Origin: [Clostridium] celerecrescens 18A
Lineage (GTDB): Bacteria; Bacillota; Clostridia; Lachnospirales; Lachnospiraceae
Direction of reading: 5' to 3'
NCBI RefSeq assembly: GCF_002797975.1
Contig: NZ_PGET01000001.1
Location: 1,674,001 to 1,738,000 of the forward strand
Length of the DNA: 64,000 bases
A program made the translations under genes and the position numbers. The stretch's first letter is position 1. The number at the start of each line of letters is the position of its first letter. A model generated the notes under the pieces. The model ran no database searches. It was not told the DNA's origin and saw only the letters and a list, made by a program, of their open reading frames with translations. Of this stretch, positions 36,947 to 45,789 are shown one piece after another.

Positions 36947-37009
36947 GCTGGTTAACGGGGCTTTGGCACAATGGTGTCTCAAATATAATGTATCAAAGAA
37001 AGGGGATTT

Positions 37010-38338
37010 ATGATGAAAAAAGATCTTGGGAAAGTTGTAGGGGTACTATTAATAGGGGTTATGGTTATCGGTATGTTGCAAGGGTGTGGGGCAAAAAACA
37101 ATGAAACCGGAAGCAAATCTGATACCGGCAATACACAGGTAACGGATGGCGGCAGCGAGGCTGGTAAGATAATTGAAATTAATTTTCCCACCTCCTGGGT
37201 TGGTGTAAGTTCAAGTACAGAGTGGTTTAATGATCGTTTAAGCGCATTTAATGAACAATATTCGGATAAATATAAAGTTGTAGTAGAAGAGATTGCCGGT
37301 GATCAGGCTTATGTGGATAAATTAAAAGTTCTATACTCCTCCAAATCCTTACCGGATGTTATTAGTACAGGAGGTTACAACCTCATTGATTCCATGAAAG
37401 ATCAGCTGGTTGATTTAACGCCTTATGTGGACGATCAATGGAAAAACTCTACCAGTGAAGTATGCTGGGATGTAAATTCAAGAGACGGACATATTTATGG
37501 AATTCCGTATTCCAGACAGGTGATTGGATATTTCTATAACAAAGAGCTTTTTGAAAAAGCGGGAATCAAAGAACCGGCAAAAACCTGGGATGAATTCTTT
37601 GATCAGTGTGACAAATTATTGGCAGCAGGTATTGCTCCAGTATCAATGGATACTGCAGATTCAGGCTGGCTGACTTCATTATTGTTAGGTGCCATGGTTG
37701 CTTCTAATGACGAAGGTGAAAAGTTTATGAATACGTCACTTCCTAAAAACTATAATACTCAGGAATTCATAGATGCAGCCGGAATGATTCAAACATTGTT
37801 CCAGAAATATACGACTCAGGATGCAATTGGCGGAAAATATGAGAATGGAGCCAGTAACTTCTTTATGGAACAGACAGCAATGATAGCAAATGGTCCTTGG
37901 ATGGTCAGTGATTTCTATGATACTTCCATGGTAGAAGAAGGTTTTGCGGACAAGATAGGAACAGCTATGTTTCCGGGAAATGTTATGTATAACAGCGGAA
38001 AAATTGGTTTTAATATTGCATCTAAATCAGAAGATCAATTAAATGCTTCTCTTAAATTTGCTAAATTTATGACATCTGCGGAAAGCCAACAAAAAATGCT
38101 GGAAATGACAGGAGAAATTCCGGCTGATATTCATGTGACTTCCGATACCATTTATCCGCTTGTAAATGATGTTGTAGAAAACGGTAACCAGGCAGCTAGA
38201 AATATTAATGATTTTCAAAGCTTATGGTATGCCAACGTAGTTGATGAGATAAGCATTCAATATCCACTGCTTGCCCAAGGACAAATAACTCCGGAAGAAT
38301 TTGCAACCGCATTAACCAAAGCAGCAGAGAAAAATTAA
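37010..38338 (+). CDS. Sugar ABC transporter solute-binding lipoprotein
   Basis: Family-1 binding protein, 442 residues. Signal peptide with lipobox MLQGC and lipidated Cys26 (ATG ATG start after AAAGGGG), short Gly/Ser linker, then the binding fold and its C-terminal ASKSEDQLNASLKF-type helices. Secreted and membrane-anchored. Substrate is unknown, but an alpha- or beta-glycoside or a sugar alcohol is expected from the GH4/PfkB neighbours. Confidence 0.88.
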   Translation: MMKKDLGKVVGVLLIGVMVIGMLQGCGAKNNETGSKSDTGNTQVTDGGSEAGKIIEINFPTSWVGVSSSTEWFNDRLSAFNEQYSDKYKVVVEEIAGDQAYVDKLKVLYSSKSLPDVISTGGYNLIDSMKDQLVDLTPYVDDQWKNSTSEVCWDVNSRDGHIYGIPYSRQVIGYFYNKELFEKAGIKEPAKTWDEFFDQCDKLLAAGIAPVSMDTADSGWLTSLLLGAMVASNDEGEKFMNTSLPKNYNTQEFIDAAGMIQTLFQKYTTQDAIGGKYENGASNFFMEQTAMIANGPWMVSDFYDTSMVEEGFADKIGTAMFPGNVMYNSGKIGFNIASKSEDQLNASLKFAKFMTSAESQQKMLEMTGEIPADIHVTSDTIYPLVNDVVENGNQAARNINDFQSLWYANVVDEISIQYPLLAQGQITPEEFATALTKAAEKN

Positions 38339-38403
38339 TTGACAATATCAATTCTTTCCTCTGCCTTTACCGGCAGGGGAGAGAAGAATAGAGGTGAAAG
38401 AGA

Positions 38404-39276
38404 TTGCGTGTAAAAAAAAGAATGATGGTATGTTTCTTATTACCTTGTATCCTGCTATTTTCCTTAATTTATCTAATACCCATGGGAATTGTATTTGTAA
38501 CCTCATTCTTTGAGTGGAAATCTGGCGGAGTTTTTCATTTTGTTGGTCTTCGTAATTACATTGAGGCCTTTATAAATGATACAAGAATGCATCAGGCATT
38601 AAAAAATACCGGAATATGGGCTCTGCTTCAATCAACTGTCCACGTAGGAATAGGTACCATTACCGCATTTATACTATCCCGTAAAATAAAAGGCTGGAAG
38701 ATCTTTCGAACGATATTCATGATACCCAATGTTATATCAGCAGCTGCCTTAGGCGTTATCTTTTTAAATGTATTTAACCCCAAATATGGACTGCTTAATT
38801 CCATGATCAGTACACTAACCGGTAATGAGTTTTCTAAAAATTGGTACTTTGATCAAAACTCAGCTTTTCTTACCGTGACCTGGAGCTGGTTGTTGTATGC
38901 AGGTCTGGTTATGATACTAGTTCTGGCAGGTGTCATGTCCGTTCCTGATGAAGTAATGGAGGCGGCGAAAATAGACGGGGCCTCCGGTTTACAGATTGAT
39001 TTTAAAATAAGGCTGCCATTGGTACGTACAATTCTTGGAACTTGTGTAATTATATCGGCAACCAGTATGCTAAGAGAATTTGAATTAATTTATCTTACTA
39101 CCAACGGAGGACCTGGCGATACTACCCTTAATCTGCCTCTATATCTATATAAAACCTCTTTGACAGATAATAATTATGGATATGCAAATATGATGGGAGT
39201 TTTATTAATTATCTTAGGTATCTTTGCTGTTTTTGCTATTAATAAATTGTTCCGTATGAGTGAGTCTGATTATTAA
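38404..39276 (+). CDS. ABC sugar importer permease (MalF type)
   Basis: Membrane protein, 290 residues, six helices, EAA loop EAAKIDGASGLQIDFKIRLPL. The start is TTG behind GAGGTGAAAGAGA. It completes the permease pair with 36107-36946. Together with the binding protein they form an importer without an ATPase. Confidence 0.85.
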   Translation: MRVKKRMMVCFLLPCILLFSLIYLIPMGIVFVTSFFEWKSGGVFHFVGLRNYIEAFINDTRMHQALKNTGIWALLQSTVHVGIGTITAFILSRKIKGWKIFRTIFMIPNVISAAALGVIFLNVFNPKYGLLNSMISTLTGNEFSKNWYFDQNSAFLTVTWSWLLYAGLVMILVLAGVMSVPDEVMEAAKIDGASGLQIDFKIRLPLVRTILGTCVIISATSMLREFELIYLTTNGGPGDTTLNLPLYLYKTSLTDNNYGYANMMGVLLIILGIFAVFAINKLFRMSESDY

Positions 39277-39298
39277 TAAAAAGGATAGGAGAATAAGA

Positions 39299-40666
39299 AT
39301 GAAGATTACAGTAATAGGTGGGGGAGGGGTACGCTCAATGTTTCTTGCAAAGAGCCTGTCCCAAAATGCGAAAAGATTAGGAATCACTGATCTGGTATTC
39401 ATGGATAATAATGAGAAAAAATTAAATATTTATGGAAAAATGGCAAGAGAAGTTGCAAAAAGAATTGATTCTTCTCTTACATTTGCTCTCACAACCGATC
39501 CTGTCGAAGCAGTAACGGATGCCGATTATGTCATTACTACCATACGTGTCGGAGAAGATGACATGAGAGTTAAAGATGAAAGAATCGCTCTTTCCTATGA
39601 TTTGTTAGGGCAGGAGACAACAGGTGCGGCAGGTTTCTCATTTGCAATGCGTTCCGTTCCTGCTTTGGTACAATACTGTGAGCTAATAAAAGAACATGCA
39701 AAAAAAGAAGTGAAAGTATTTAATTTTACCAATCCTGCGGGAGTAGTTTCCCAGACGTTAAGAGATATGGGATTTGATTTTACTTATGGGATCTGTGATG
39801 CACCCAGCGGTTTGCTGCATTCCTTTGCTAAACTGTATGGTGTCAGCCAGGATGAAATAACAGGAGAATGTTATGGACTTAATCATCTTTCCTTCTTTAA
39901 GAGCATTCAATTAAACGGGAAAGAGATTATGGCAGATTTGCTGGCAGATGACCGTGTTTATGAGTTTACTGATATGCGGTTTTTTGATAAAGAATTAGCT
40001 TTGCATCTGGGCTGTATCTTAAATGAATATTTGTATTACTTTTATTATCGTGAGGTAGCCATATCCAATATTCTTACAGCAAACGTAACACGAGGTGAAG
40101 TGATTAAAGACATTAATCTACATATGACAGAAGAATTATCTAAGATGGATATAGAAGGTGACTTTGATCATTGTTTAAAAGTATATGAGCAATGGTATGA
40201 CAGAAGAGAAAGCGCTTATATGGCTAATGAAACGGGGATTAAAAGCCATAAACCTCCTTTTAAGTTTGATATTAATGAGAAAGATAATGGTGGCTATGCT
40301 GGGGTCGCTTTAAAATATATTGAAGCAGAATTATCTGGGGAGTCAAAAGATATGATTCTTTGCGTTCCCAACAATGGGGCTATTGAAGGATTAAAGGATA
40401 CAGATGTGGTTGAAGTCAGCTGTACCATTACCAGAGATGGTTATATTCCTCACAAGATTGAAGAACCCGGTGAACTTCAAATGGAACTGATAAGAAGAGT
40501 AAAGTCTTATGAAAGACTGGCTTCTTCCGCCATTCGGAACCGGGATAGAAAAGAAGCAGTGGATTGTCTCATGCTGCATCCGCTTGTGAATTCTTATTCC
40601 CTGGCTAAGGCCTTAATGGAACAATACCTAAGTATCAATACAGAATATATTAAGGAGTGGAAGTAG
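39299..40666 (+). CDS. GH4-family glycosidase
   Basis: Family 4 glycoside hydrolase, 455 residues, using NAD and a divalent metal for an oxidation-elimination mechanism. Rossmann start MKITVIGGGGVRSMFLAKSL, NFTNPAGV, the metal-binding Cys in GICDAP and the His of GLNHLS are visible. Start at 39299, where AGGAGAATAAGA precedes the ATG; the upstream readings are not supported. GH4 enzymes act on phospho-glucosides, alpha-galacturonides or alpha-glucosides. Since no PTS is present and a kinase follows, a non-phosphorylated substrate is more likely. Confidence 0.87.
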   Translation: MKITVIGGGGVRSMFLAKSLSQNAKRLGITDLVFMDNNEKKLNIYGKMAREVAKRIDSSLTFALTTDPVEAVTDADYVITTIRVGEDDMRVKDERIALSYDLLGQETTGAAGFSFAMRSVPALVQYCELIKEHAKKEVKVFNFTNPAGVVSQTLRDMGFDFTYGICDAPSGLLHSFAKLYGVSQDEITGECYGLNHLSFFKSIQLNGKEIMADLLADDRVYEFTDMRFFDKELALHLGCILNEYLYYFYYREVAISNILTANVTRGEVIKDINLHMTEELSKMDIEGDFDHCLKVYEQWYDRRESAYMANETGIKSHKPPFKFDINEKDNGGYAGVALKYIEAELSGESKDMILCVPNNGAIEGLKDTDVVEVSCTITRDGYIPHKIEEPGELQMELIRRVKSYERLASSAIRNRDRKEAVDCLMLHPLVNSYSLAKALMEQYLSINTEYIKEWK

Positions 40667-40667
40667 G

Positions 40668-41579
40668 ATGGAGCACGTATCAGGAGTCGGAATGATTAAT
40701 GTGGATATCCTTTATTCAGGAATTGACAGAATTCCCAATGAAGGGGAAGAAATATATTCCAAGGAATTTGATATTCAGTTAGGTGGGGGAATTCCGGCAA
40801 CTATGATTAACCTAGCACGCCTTGGGATTCCTACTGAACTATGCACTTTCTTAGGAGATGATATGTTCTCCAATTATGCAAAATCCCAGTTAAAACACTA
40901 TAATACATCGTATCATAATATTTATAATGGAGACGGTATGCCCCTGGCCATAACCTCCATAGTCACAACACAAAGGGACCGTACCTTTATTTCTTATCGT
41001 AATCATTTTACACTGAATGAAGAAGATCAGGATAAGATATACGATAAACTAAAAGGTGCAAAAATAGCAGATATGCAGCTGGGGTATTTAGAAGTTTATA
41101 AGCGTTTGAAAGAGGATGGAACAATACTTGTTTTTGATGTGGGCTGGGAAGACGGGATGTCTTTAGAAAAATATTCAGAGTATCTTAAGCTAGCAGATTA
41201 TTTTACGCCTAATCAGAAAGAAGCGTTAGAGATTACGAAAACAAATAATTTGCAGGAGGCTGCGGATAAACTAAAAGAATATTTTGATCAGGTAATTATC
41301 AAGCTTGACAAGAACGGTTGTATGCTTGTAGAAGGTGATACGACACATATCATTCCGCCGTTAGAGAATATTAAAGCGGTTGATGCTACAGGAGCAGGAG
41401 ATGCATTTTTAAGCGGTTTTATTTATGGTTTATATCATAACTATGATATTAAAGATGCCATACTGTTTGGCAACATTACCGGCGGATTATGTGTAGAAGG
41501 GATTGGATGTTTAACACGTTATGTAAATGAGAAGGAATTACTAGTGATAGCAAATAAGCATCGTAAGAAAATCAGGTAA
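40668..41579 (+). CDS. PfkB-family carbohydrate kinase
   Basis: Ribokinase-like kinase of 303 residues. N-terminal GGGIPATMINLARLG and the C-terminal anion-hole motif DATGAGDAFLSGF with the catalytic Asp are intact. It phosphorylates a sugar or nucleoside. It begins two bases after the GH4 stop with AAGGAGT, so it probably uses the product released by GH4. A terminator follows. Confidence 0.9.
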   Translation: MEHVSGVGMINVDILYSGIDRIPNEGEEIYSKEFDIQLGGGIPATMINLARLGIPTELCTFLGDDMFSNYAKSQLKHYNTSYHNIYNGDGMPLAITSIVTTQRDRTFISYRNHFTLNEEDQDKIYDKLKGAKIADMQLGYLEVYKRLKEDGTILVFDVGWEDGMSLEKYSEYLKLADYFTPNQKEALEITKTNNLQEAADKLKEYFDQVIIKLDKNGCMLVEGDTTHIIPPLENIKAVDATGAGDAFLSGFIYGLYHNYDIKDAILFGNITGGLCVEGIGCLTRYVNEKELLVIANKHRKKIR

Positions 41580-41626
41580 AATAAACAGGTGAAATTAATC
41601 ATTAAACGGATTAAAATAAAAGACAG

Positions 41627-41661
41627 AAAGATGGACAATTTATGTGATTGTTCATCTTTTT
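41627..41661 (+). terminator. Terminator after the sugar operon
   Basis: AAAGATGGACAA (41627-41638) pairs with TTGTTCATCTTT (41648-41659), followed by T's. Confidence 0.85.
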
Positions 41662-41753
41662 CACGAAAAAACCTAATGCGATATGGTAGTGAGCATGTAA
41701 GGCCGCGGATTTCGAATGTCCGCTTGACTTTCATGTCTGCTACAGACTAAGAA

Positions 41754-41782
41754 TTGACAGCACCAAAATGCTGTGATATAAT
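41754..41782 (+). promoter_or_regulatory. Promoter of the ABC-F leader-gene unit
   Basis: Perfect TTGACA (41754-41759) and TATAAT (41777-41782) with 17 bases between, 30 bases before the leader peptide start codon. Confidence 0.9.
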
Positions 41783-41811
41783 GATTGCGTTTCAGTAAAG
41801 GAGAGAATACT

Positions 41812-41901
41812 ATGAACTTCTATTTGACCAATCAACTTGTTAAGAAACTCAACTCTGTACAATTCATGCCGGTGAAACATTGTACAGAGTATAGCGTATA
41901 G
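41812..41901 (+). CDS. Leader peptide of the ABC-F attenuator
   Basis: A 29-residue ORF (starts MNFYLTNQ, ends TEYSV) with AAAGGAG eight bases upstream, right after the promoter. Its 3' half encloses the first hairpin (41853-41889). The region downstream contains a large hairpin and two terminators before the ABC-F start, the layout of ribosome-mediated attenuation in antibiotic-resistance genes. A drug-stalled ribosome on this peptide would change the folding of the following RNA. The stalling residues cannot be deduced from sequence alone. Confidence 0.82.
   Translation: MNFYLTNQLVKKLNSVQFMPVKHCTEYSV
41853..41889 (+). promoter_or_regulatory. First attenuator hairpin within the leader ORF
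   Basis: CTCTGTACAAT (41853-41863) and ATTGTACAGAG (41879-41889), a perfect 11-bp stem inside the coding sequence of the leader peptide, so a translating ribosome must open it. Confidence 0.75.
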
Positions 41902-41921
41902 ATGACGCATTAAGATTTCAT

Positions 41922-41978
41922 CGGAAAGCAGGGCAATTTTCATACTAATACAAGTTAGTATGCTATTGCTTCTTTCCG
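41922..41978 (+). promoter_or_regulatory. Second, large attenuator hairpin
   Basis: CGGAAAG (41922-41928) pairs with CTTTCCG (41972-41978), GCAAT (41933-41937) with ATTGC (41965-41969), and CATACTAA (41941-41948) with TTAGTATG (41955-41962). This stacked hairpin lies between the leader stop and the terminator. Confidence 0.65.
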
Positions 41979-41996
41979 TGTGTAAATTTAGCGTAT

Positions 41997-42038
41997 AAAA
42001 GGCTATGGACAATGTTTTGTCCGTAGCCTTTTGCTTTT
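41997..42038 (+). terminator. Attenuator terminator
   Basis: AAAAGGCTATGGACAA (41997-42012), TGTT loop, TTGTCCGTAGCCTTTT (42017-42032), then GCTTTT. One G.T pair. It sits before the ABC-F start and should stop transcription unless the leader is remodelled. Confidence 0.85.
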
Positions 42039-42064
42039 AAAATATCGGTTTGTATAGAACTGAG

Positions 42065-42117
42065 AGGCAGAAGGCAAATACACATATGTGTATTGTCTTC
42101 TGCCTTTTTGCGTTTTT
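42065..42117 (+). terminator. Second terminator in tandem before the ABC-F gene
   Basis: AGGCAGAAGGCAAATACACA (42065-42084) pairs with TGTGTATTGTCTTCTGCCT (42087-42105), almost perfect, followed by TTTTGCGTTTTT. Together with the first terminator it makes a double barrier. Confidence 0.82.
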
Positions 42118-42165
42118 ACACATGGTTGCTGGTTTAATAACAGAAATGAAAGGACTTTGATTAAC

Positions 42166-43698
42166 ATGAGCTTACTAGAAATTAACGGATTATCACATTC
42201 TTTTGGAGATAATCTGCTTTACAAAAATGCGGAATTGACCCTCAACAAAGGCGAACATATTGGTATCGTTGGACAGAACGGAACTGGAAAAAGCACTTTG
42301 ATTAAAATTTGCACCGAGCAGGTGATGCCGGACGCCGGACGAATGAGCTGGCAGTCCAATATCTCTGTTGGTTATCTTGGCCAGTATGCGGAAATAGACC
42401 ATAGCTTAACTATGAAAGAATTTTTAAAGTCAGCCTTTTCAAGACTTTACGAGATTGAAAATGAAATGGGGGCATTATATGAAATGGCAGCAGACGGCGA
42501 TACGAGATACCTGGAACGTGCAGCTAAACTTCAGGAAGAACTTGAAAGAAATGATTTTTATTCAATTGATACACATATCGAACAAGTGGCAAACGGATTG
42601 GGATTGCTTGCTATTGGTCTTACCCGTCCGATTGAGCAAATGAGCGGAGGCCAGCGCGCAAAGGTGATTTTAGCAAAATTACTTCTAGAAAAACCTGATG
42701 TTCTTTTGCTTGATGAACCAACAAACTTTTTAGATAAAGAACACATTACATGGCTTGCCGAATATTTATCCAGATTGGAAAATGCTTTTATGATAGTGTC
42801 ACATGACTTTGCCTTTTTAGATAAAATAACAAATCGAATTTGTGATATAGATAATGATACCATTACAAAATATTATGGTTCCTATTCAGAGTTTTTGAAA
42901 AAGAAAACTCTGCTGCGAGAAGATTATATCAGGCAATATTCTACACAACAAAAGGAAATCAAAAAGACAGAAGAATTTATAAGAAAAAATATAGCCGGAC
43001 GAAAATCAAAAATGGCAAGAGGCCGTCAGAAGCAGCTTGATCGCATGGATAAAATGGAGGCTTTAGCGCAGAAGGAAATAAAGCCATATTTTTATTTTCC
43101 AGAATTACCTTTGACGAATACAGAGCATTTAACAGTTAAACATTTAACAATTGGCTACCATTCCCCTGTGTTGTCTGATATTGATTTTAGCATAAAAGGC
43201 GGACAAAAGGTAGTGATCACCGGGTTTAACGGAATCGGAAAGTCAACGCTTTTAAAAACTCTGGTCGGGCAGATTCCGTCCATACAGGGTTTATATAAAT
43301 ACTCCGACCAAGTAACTCTTGGATATTTTGAACAGGATTTATCATGGCCTGATGATACAAGAACTCCCATTCAGATTGTTTTAAATTCCTGTCCGGATCT
43401 GGTAATAAAAGACGTCAGAAAAAAATTAGCCAGATGTGGTATTTCGAGTAAGCATGCCATGCAATCAATCGGGACATTAAGCGGCGGAGAACAGGCAAAA
43501 GTGAAAATGTGTTTATTGACATTAACACCATGCAATTTTCTGATTATGGACGAACCGACAAATCATTTAGACGTTCAGGCAAAAGACTCCTTAAAAACAG
43601 CCTTATCGGAATTTTCGGGGACTGTTTTACTGGTTTCACATGAAGAAGCATTTTATAAAGATTGGGCGCAAAGGGTCATTGATATAGAGAAACGGTAA
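42166..43698 (+). CDS. ABC-F ribosome-protection-type ATPase
   Basis: Two ABC domains in one 510-residue chain with no membrane segment. Walker A GQNGTGKST, signature MSGGQRAK, Walker B LLLDEPTNFLD in the first; GFNGIGKST, LSGGEQAK, LIMDEPTNHLD in the second; the interdomain linker is at about residues 225-290 (basic, KTEEFIRKNIAGRKSK), the part that reaches the ribosome in antibiotic-resistance ABC-F proteins. It resembles the clostridial PLS-type group (CplR, VmlR, Lsa). The ATG at 42166 follows AAAGGA; the earlier start at 42088 is inside a hairpin. Attenuated regulation fits inducible resistance to peptidyl-transferase drugs, inferred, not shown. Confidence 0.87.
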   Translation: MSLLEINGLSHSFGDNLLYKNAELTLNKGEHIGIVGQNGTGKSTLIKICTEQVMPDAGRMSWQSNISVGYLGQYAEIDHSLTMKEFLKSAFSRLYEIENEMGALYEMAADGDTRYLERAAKLQEELERNDFYSIDTHIEQVANGLGLLAIGLTRPIEQMSGGQRAKVILAKLLLEKPDVLLLDEPTNFLDKEHITWLAEYLSRLENAFMIVSHDFAFLDKITNRICDIDNDTITKYYGSYSEFLKKKTLLREDYIRQYSTQQKEIKKTEEFIRKNIAGRKSKMARGRQKQLDRMDKMEALAQKEIKPYFYFPELPLTNTEHLTVKHLTIGYHSPVLSDIDFSIKGGQKVVITGFNGIGKSTLLKTLVGQIPSIQGLYKYSDQVTLGYFEQDLSWPDDTRTPIQIVLNSCPDLVIKDVRKKLARCGISSKHAMQSIGTLSGGEQAKVKMCLLTLTPCNFLIMDEPTNHLDVQAKDSLKTALSEFSGTVLLVSHEEAFYKDWAQRVIDIEKR

Positions 43699-43788
43699 AA
43701 TTTTCTGAACATCCTAATCTGCCCTGCAGCAGAAAGTATGTCCGACAGCTCTCTGTTGCAGAACAAACATCTCAACACCGGAACGTAC

Positions 43789-43828
43789 ATATTGGCTCTA
43801 GCCAATATATCGCCCACTCTGGTATAAT
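43789..43828 (+). promoter_or_regulatory. Promoter with 9-bp palindrome before the GH125 relic
   Basis: ATATTGGCT (43789-43797), two bases, AGCCAATAT (43800-43808) is a perfect palindrome lying where a -35 would be, 15 bases before a TATAAT at 43823-43828. An ATG at 43858 with GGAAAGGAC upstream opens only 32 codons. Confidence 0.55.
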
Positions 43829-43918
43829 AAGAGCATAAATGGAAAGGACGTGAACAGATGCAGAAAATGTTGGAAAAATCACCGGATATCCTTTTGTCAA
43901 GGGGTGGGGAGCTGGAGG

Positions 43919-44483
43919 ATGAATATAAAAAGGTATATCGATCCTTATGCCAATGAGTTTAATGAGAGCGCCAACGGTGCGGGACATTAAGATGATACAA
44001 ATTGTCCATCACGAAAAGTACGGTGATATCTATGCTTATGAAACCGACGGTATGGGACATCATATTCTGATGGATGACGCAAATTCCCCCAGCCTTCTGG
44101 CTATTCCTTATCTGGGTTACAAAGATGCTTCGGATGAGATATATCAGAATACCCGCAGATTTATCCTGTCAGAGGATAATCTTTACTTTTATTCCGGTAC
44201 ATACGCCCGGGGCATTGGAAGCCAGCATATACCAAAAGGCTTCATCTGGCACATCGGATTAACAATGCAGGCTTTAACTTCCACTGACAGGGCTGAGATA
44301 CTGGAATGTCTGAGAATGATAGCGGCTACCCATGCCGGCCTTAATTATATGCATGAGTCCTTTAATCCGGAGAATCCAGAAGAATTTACCAGGACCTGGT
44401 TTGCCTGGGCTAATTCAATATTTGCAGAACTGTTGGATCAATTATCCATTCATGGGTTCTGGACCAGTGCTTCTTTGCTATAA
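43919..44483 (+). pseudogene. Decayed GH125 alpha-mannosidase
   Basis: Residues of the exo-alpha-1,6-mannosidase family GH125 (normally about 430 residues) can be found in two pieces. The first piece from 43919 reads YIDPYANEFNE and stops at TAA after GAGH, which should run on to DDT. The second, 43977-44483, holds the typical C-terminal half: YAYETDGMGH, LMDDANSPSLLAIPYLGY, MHESFNPENPEEFTRTWFAWANS. The block with the central catalytic region is deleted. No intact N-terminus is seen. Confidence 0.82.
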
Positions 44484-44513
44484 TAGCAACAGACGCACTG
44501 GTCTTAATTTTTC
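44462..44513 (+). terminator. Terminator overlapping the end of the GH125 relic
   Basis: GACCAGTGC (44462-44470) pairs perfectly with GCACTGGTC (44495-44503), followed by TTAATTTTT; the 24-base loop is long. Confidence 0.7.
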
Positions 44514-44671
44514 TTAAGTATCACCTGTTTAAAAATGCAAGAGGCTAAGTTAAATTGGAACTCTTTATTATGATTTATACTAAGTTGAATATGTCAAAAA
44601 TACACAAGATAGGACAGGAAACGTAATGCTTGATTTGATATTATGATGATGTAACGAAGGGAGGATAAAAG

Positions 44672-45562
44672 ATGGCATGGATAGAGATGCTTCAGCAGGC
44701 AATTAACTACATGGAAGATCATCTACTGGATGAAATTAATTATGAAGATGTAGCAGATATGATTTATATGTCAAGTTACGAATTCCATCGAACATTTAGT
44801 ATAATGGCCGGAATGACAGCTAATGCTTATATTCGAAATCGTAGATTGTCACTTGCAGGTGTGGAATTAATGGAAACAGATGTAAAAGTGATAGATGCAG
44901 CTCTAAAGTATGGCTATGATACTCCAGAAAGCTTTACGAAAGCATTTACACGTTTTCACGGAGTTTCACCCAAATATGCCAAAAAGCAAGGAACTAAATT
45001 ATGCCTCTTTAATCCCTTGAAAATTAAGATATCAATGGAAGGCGGTAAAAGTATGGACTATCGTATGGAAGTTAAAGAGGAACAGAGGTTTATATGTTTA
45101 GCGAGAGCATTTTCTAACGAAAGTATAAATGAAGAGGGAAATCATGAAATACCAGATTTCTGGGATGAATGCCATAAGGCCAACCTGGTAGAGGTATTGC
45201 GACAATTGAGACCAGAGGGTAAAAAAGATTTATATGGACTTTGTTCACCTAACCAGGAAGGAAAAACAACATTTGAGTATGGAATAGGAGTCATTGTTGA
45301 TGACGAAACAAAAGTATTTAATCAAAGTGAAATGGAACTGAAAGGATATCGCATTTGGACTACTTTAAAACAACAGTATGTGGTATTTGAATGCTTTGGA
45401 GAAAATGGCGATTGTATTAGTGAAGCATGGATTCAATTTTTTAAAGAATTTTTACCACAGATGGGATATGAAGCATCTGATCATACCGACTACGAAATCT
45501 ATTTTGAAAACGGAAAAATAGGTTTGTTCTGTGAATTGTGGATTCCAGTGAAAAAGTGCTAA
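44672..45562 (+). CDS. AraC-family regulator with GyrI-like effector domain
   Basis: The N-terminal two HTH segments (about 1-105; INYEDVADMIYMSSYEFHRTFS and the second one at ALKYGYDTPESFTKAFTRFHGVSPKY) bind DNA. Residues about 125-296 are a GyrI/SOUL-like small-molecule-binding domain (Rob/BmrR type). Length 296. Ribosome site GGGAGG. No clear operon partner; it may regulate a drug or metabolite response, but the target is unknown. Confidence 0.9.
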   Translation: MAWIEMLQQAINYMEDHLLDEINYEDVADMIYMSSYEFHRTFSIMAGMTANAYIRNRRLSLAGVELMETDVKVIDAALKYGYDTPESFTKAFTRFHGVSPKYAKKQGTKLCLFNPLKIKISMEGGKSMDYRMEVKEEQRFICLARAFSNESINEEGNHEIPDFWDECHKANLVEVLRQLRPEGKKDLYGLCSPNQEGKTTFEYGIGVIVDDETKVFNQSEMELKGYRIWTTLKQQYVVFECFGENGDCISEAWIQFFKEFLPQMGYEASDHTDYEIYFENGKIGLFCELWIPVKKC

Positions 45563-45582
45563 CGAAGTATAGCTGATTTATT

Positions 45583-45705
45583 GAAAGAAGAGGGGATAGG
45601 GAAAGAAAAACAACAAAACTGCTTGATGTTATGTGTGATACAGAATCTAAGATCAACAGCTAGAATGCCAGCGCCGCCTTCATTTTGAAATCGTAACGAT
45701 GGCCA
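45583..45705. repeat. Module D, first copy (non-coding repeat)
   Basis: This stretch resembles 50802-50962. A shared core is CAGCTAGAA-GCCAGCGCCG (45655 region and 50918 region) and a GGGA(A/G)AGAAAA block precedes it in both. I see no intact gene in either. It may be the relic end of a transposase or a regulatory module. Confidence 0.5.
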
Positions 45706-45789
45706 AGAAATTTCAATAAAATAGTATTGTATATTAATTGAAGATATGGATTTATTATGATATTATGTTTAAAAAAGGAGGTTTTATGT

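Noticed and set aside
42088..42165. N-terminal extension of the ABC-F protein from ATG 42088
   Set aside because: That ATG lies inside a terminator hairpin and has no ribosome site; the family sequence begins at 42166.
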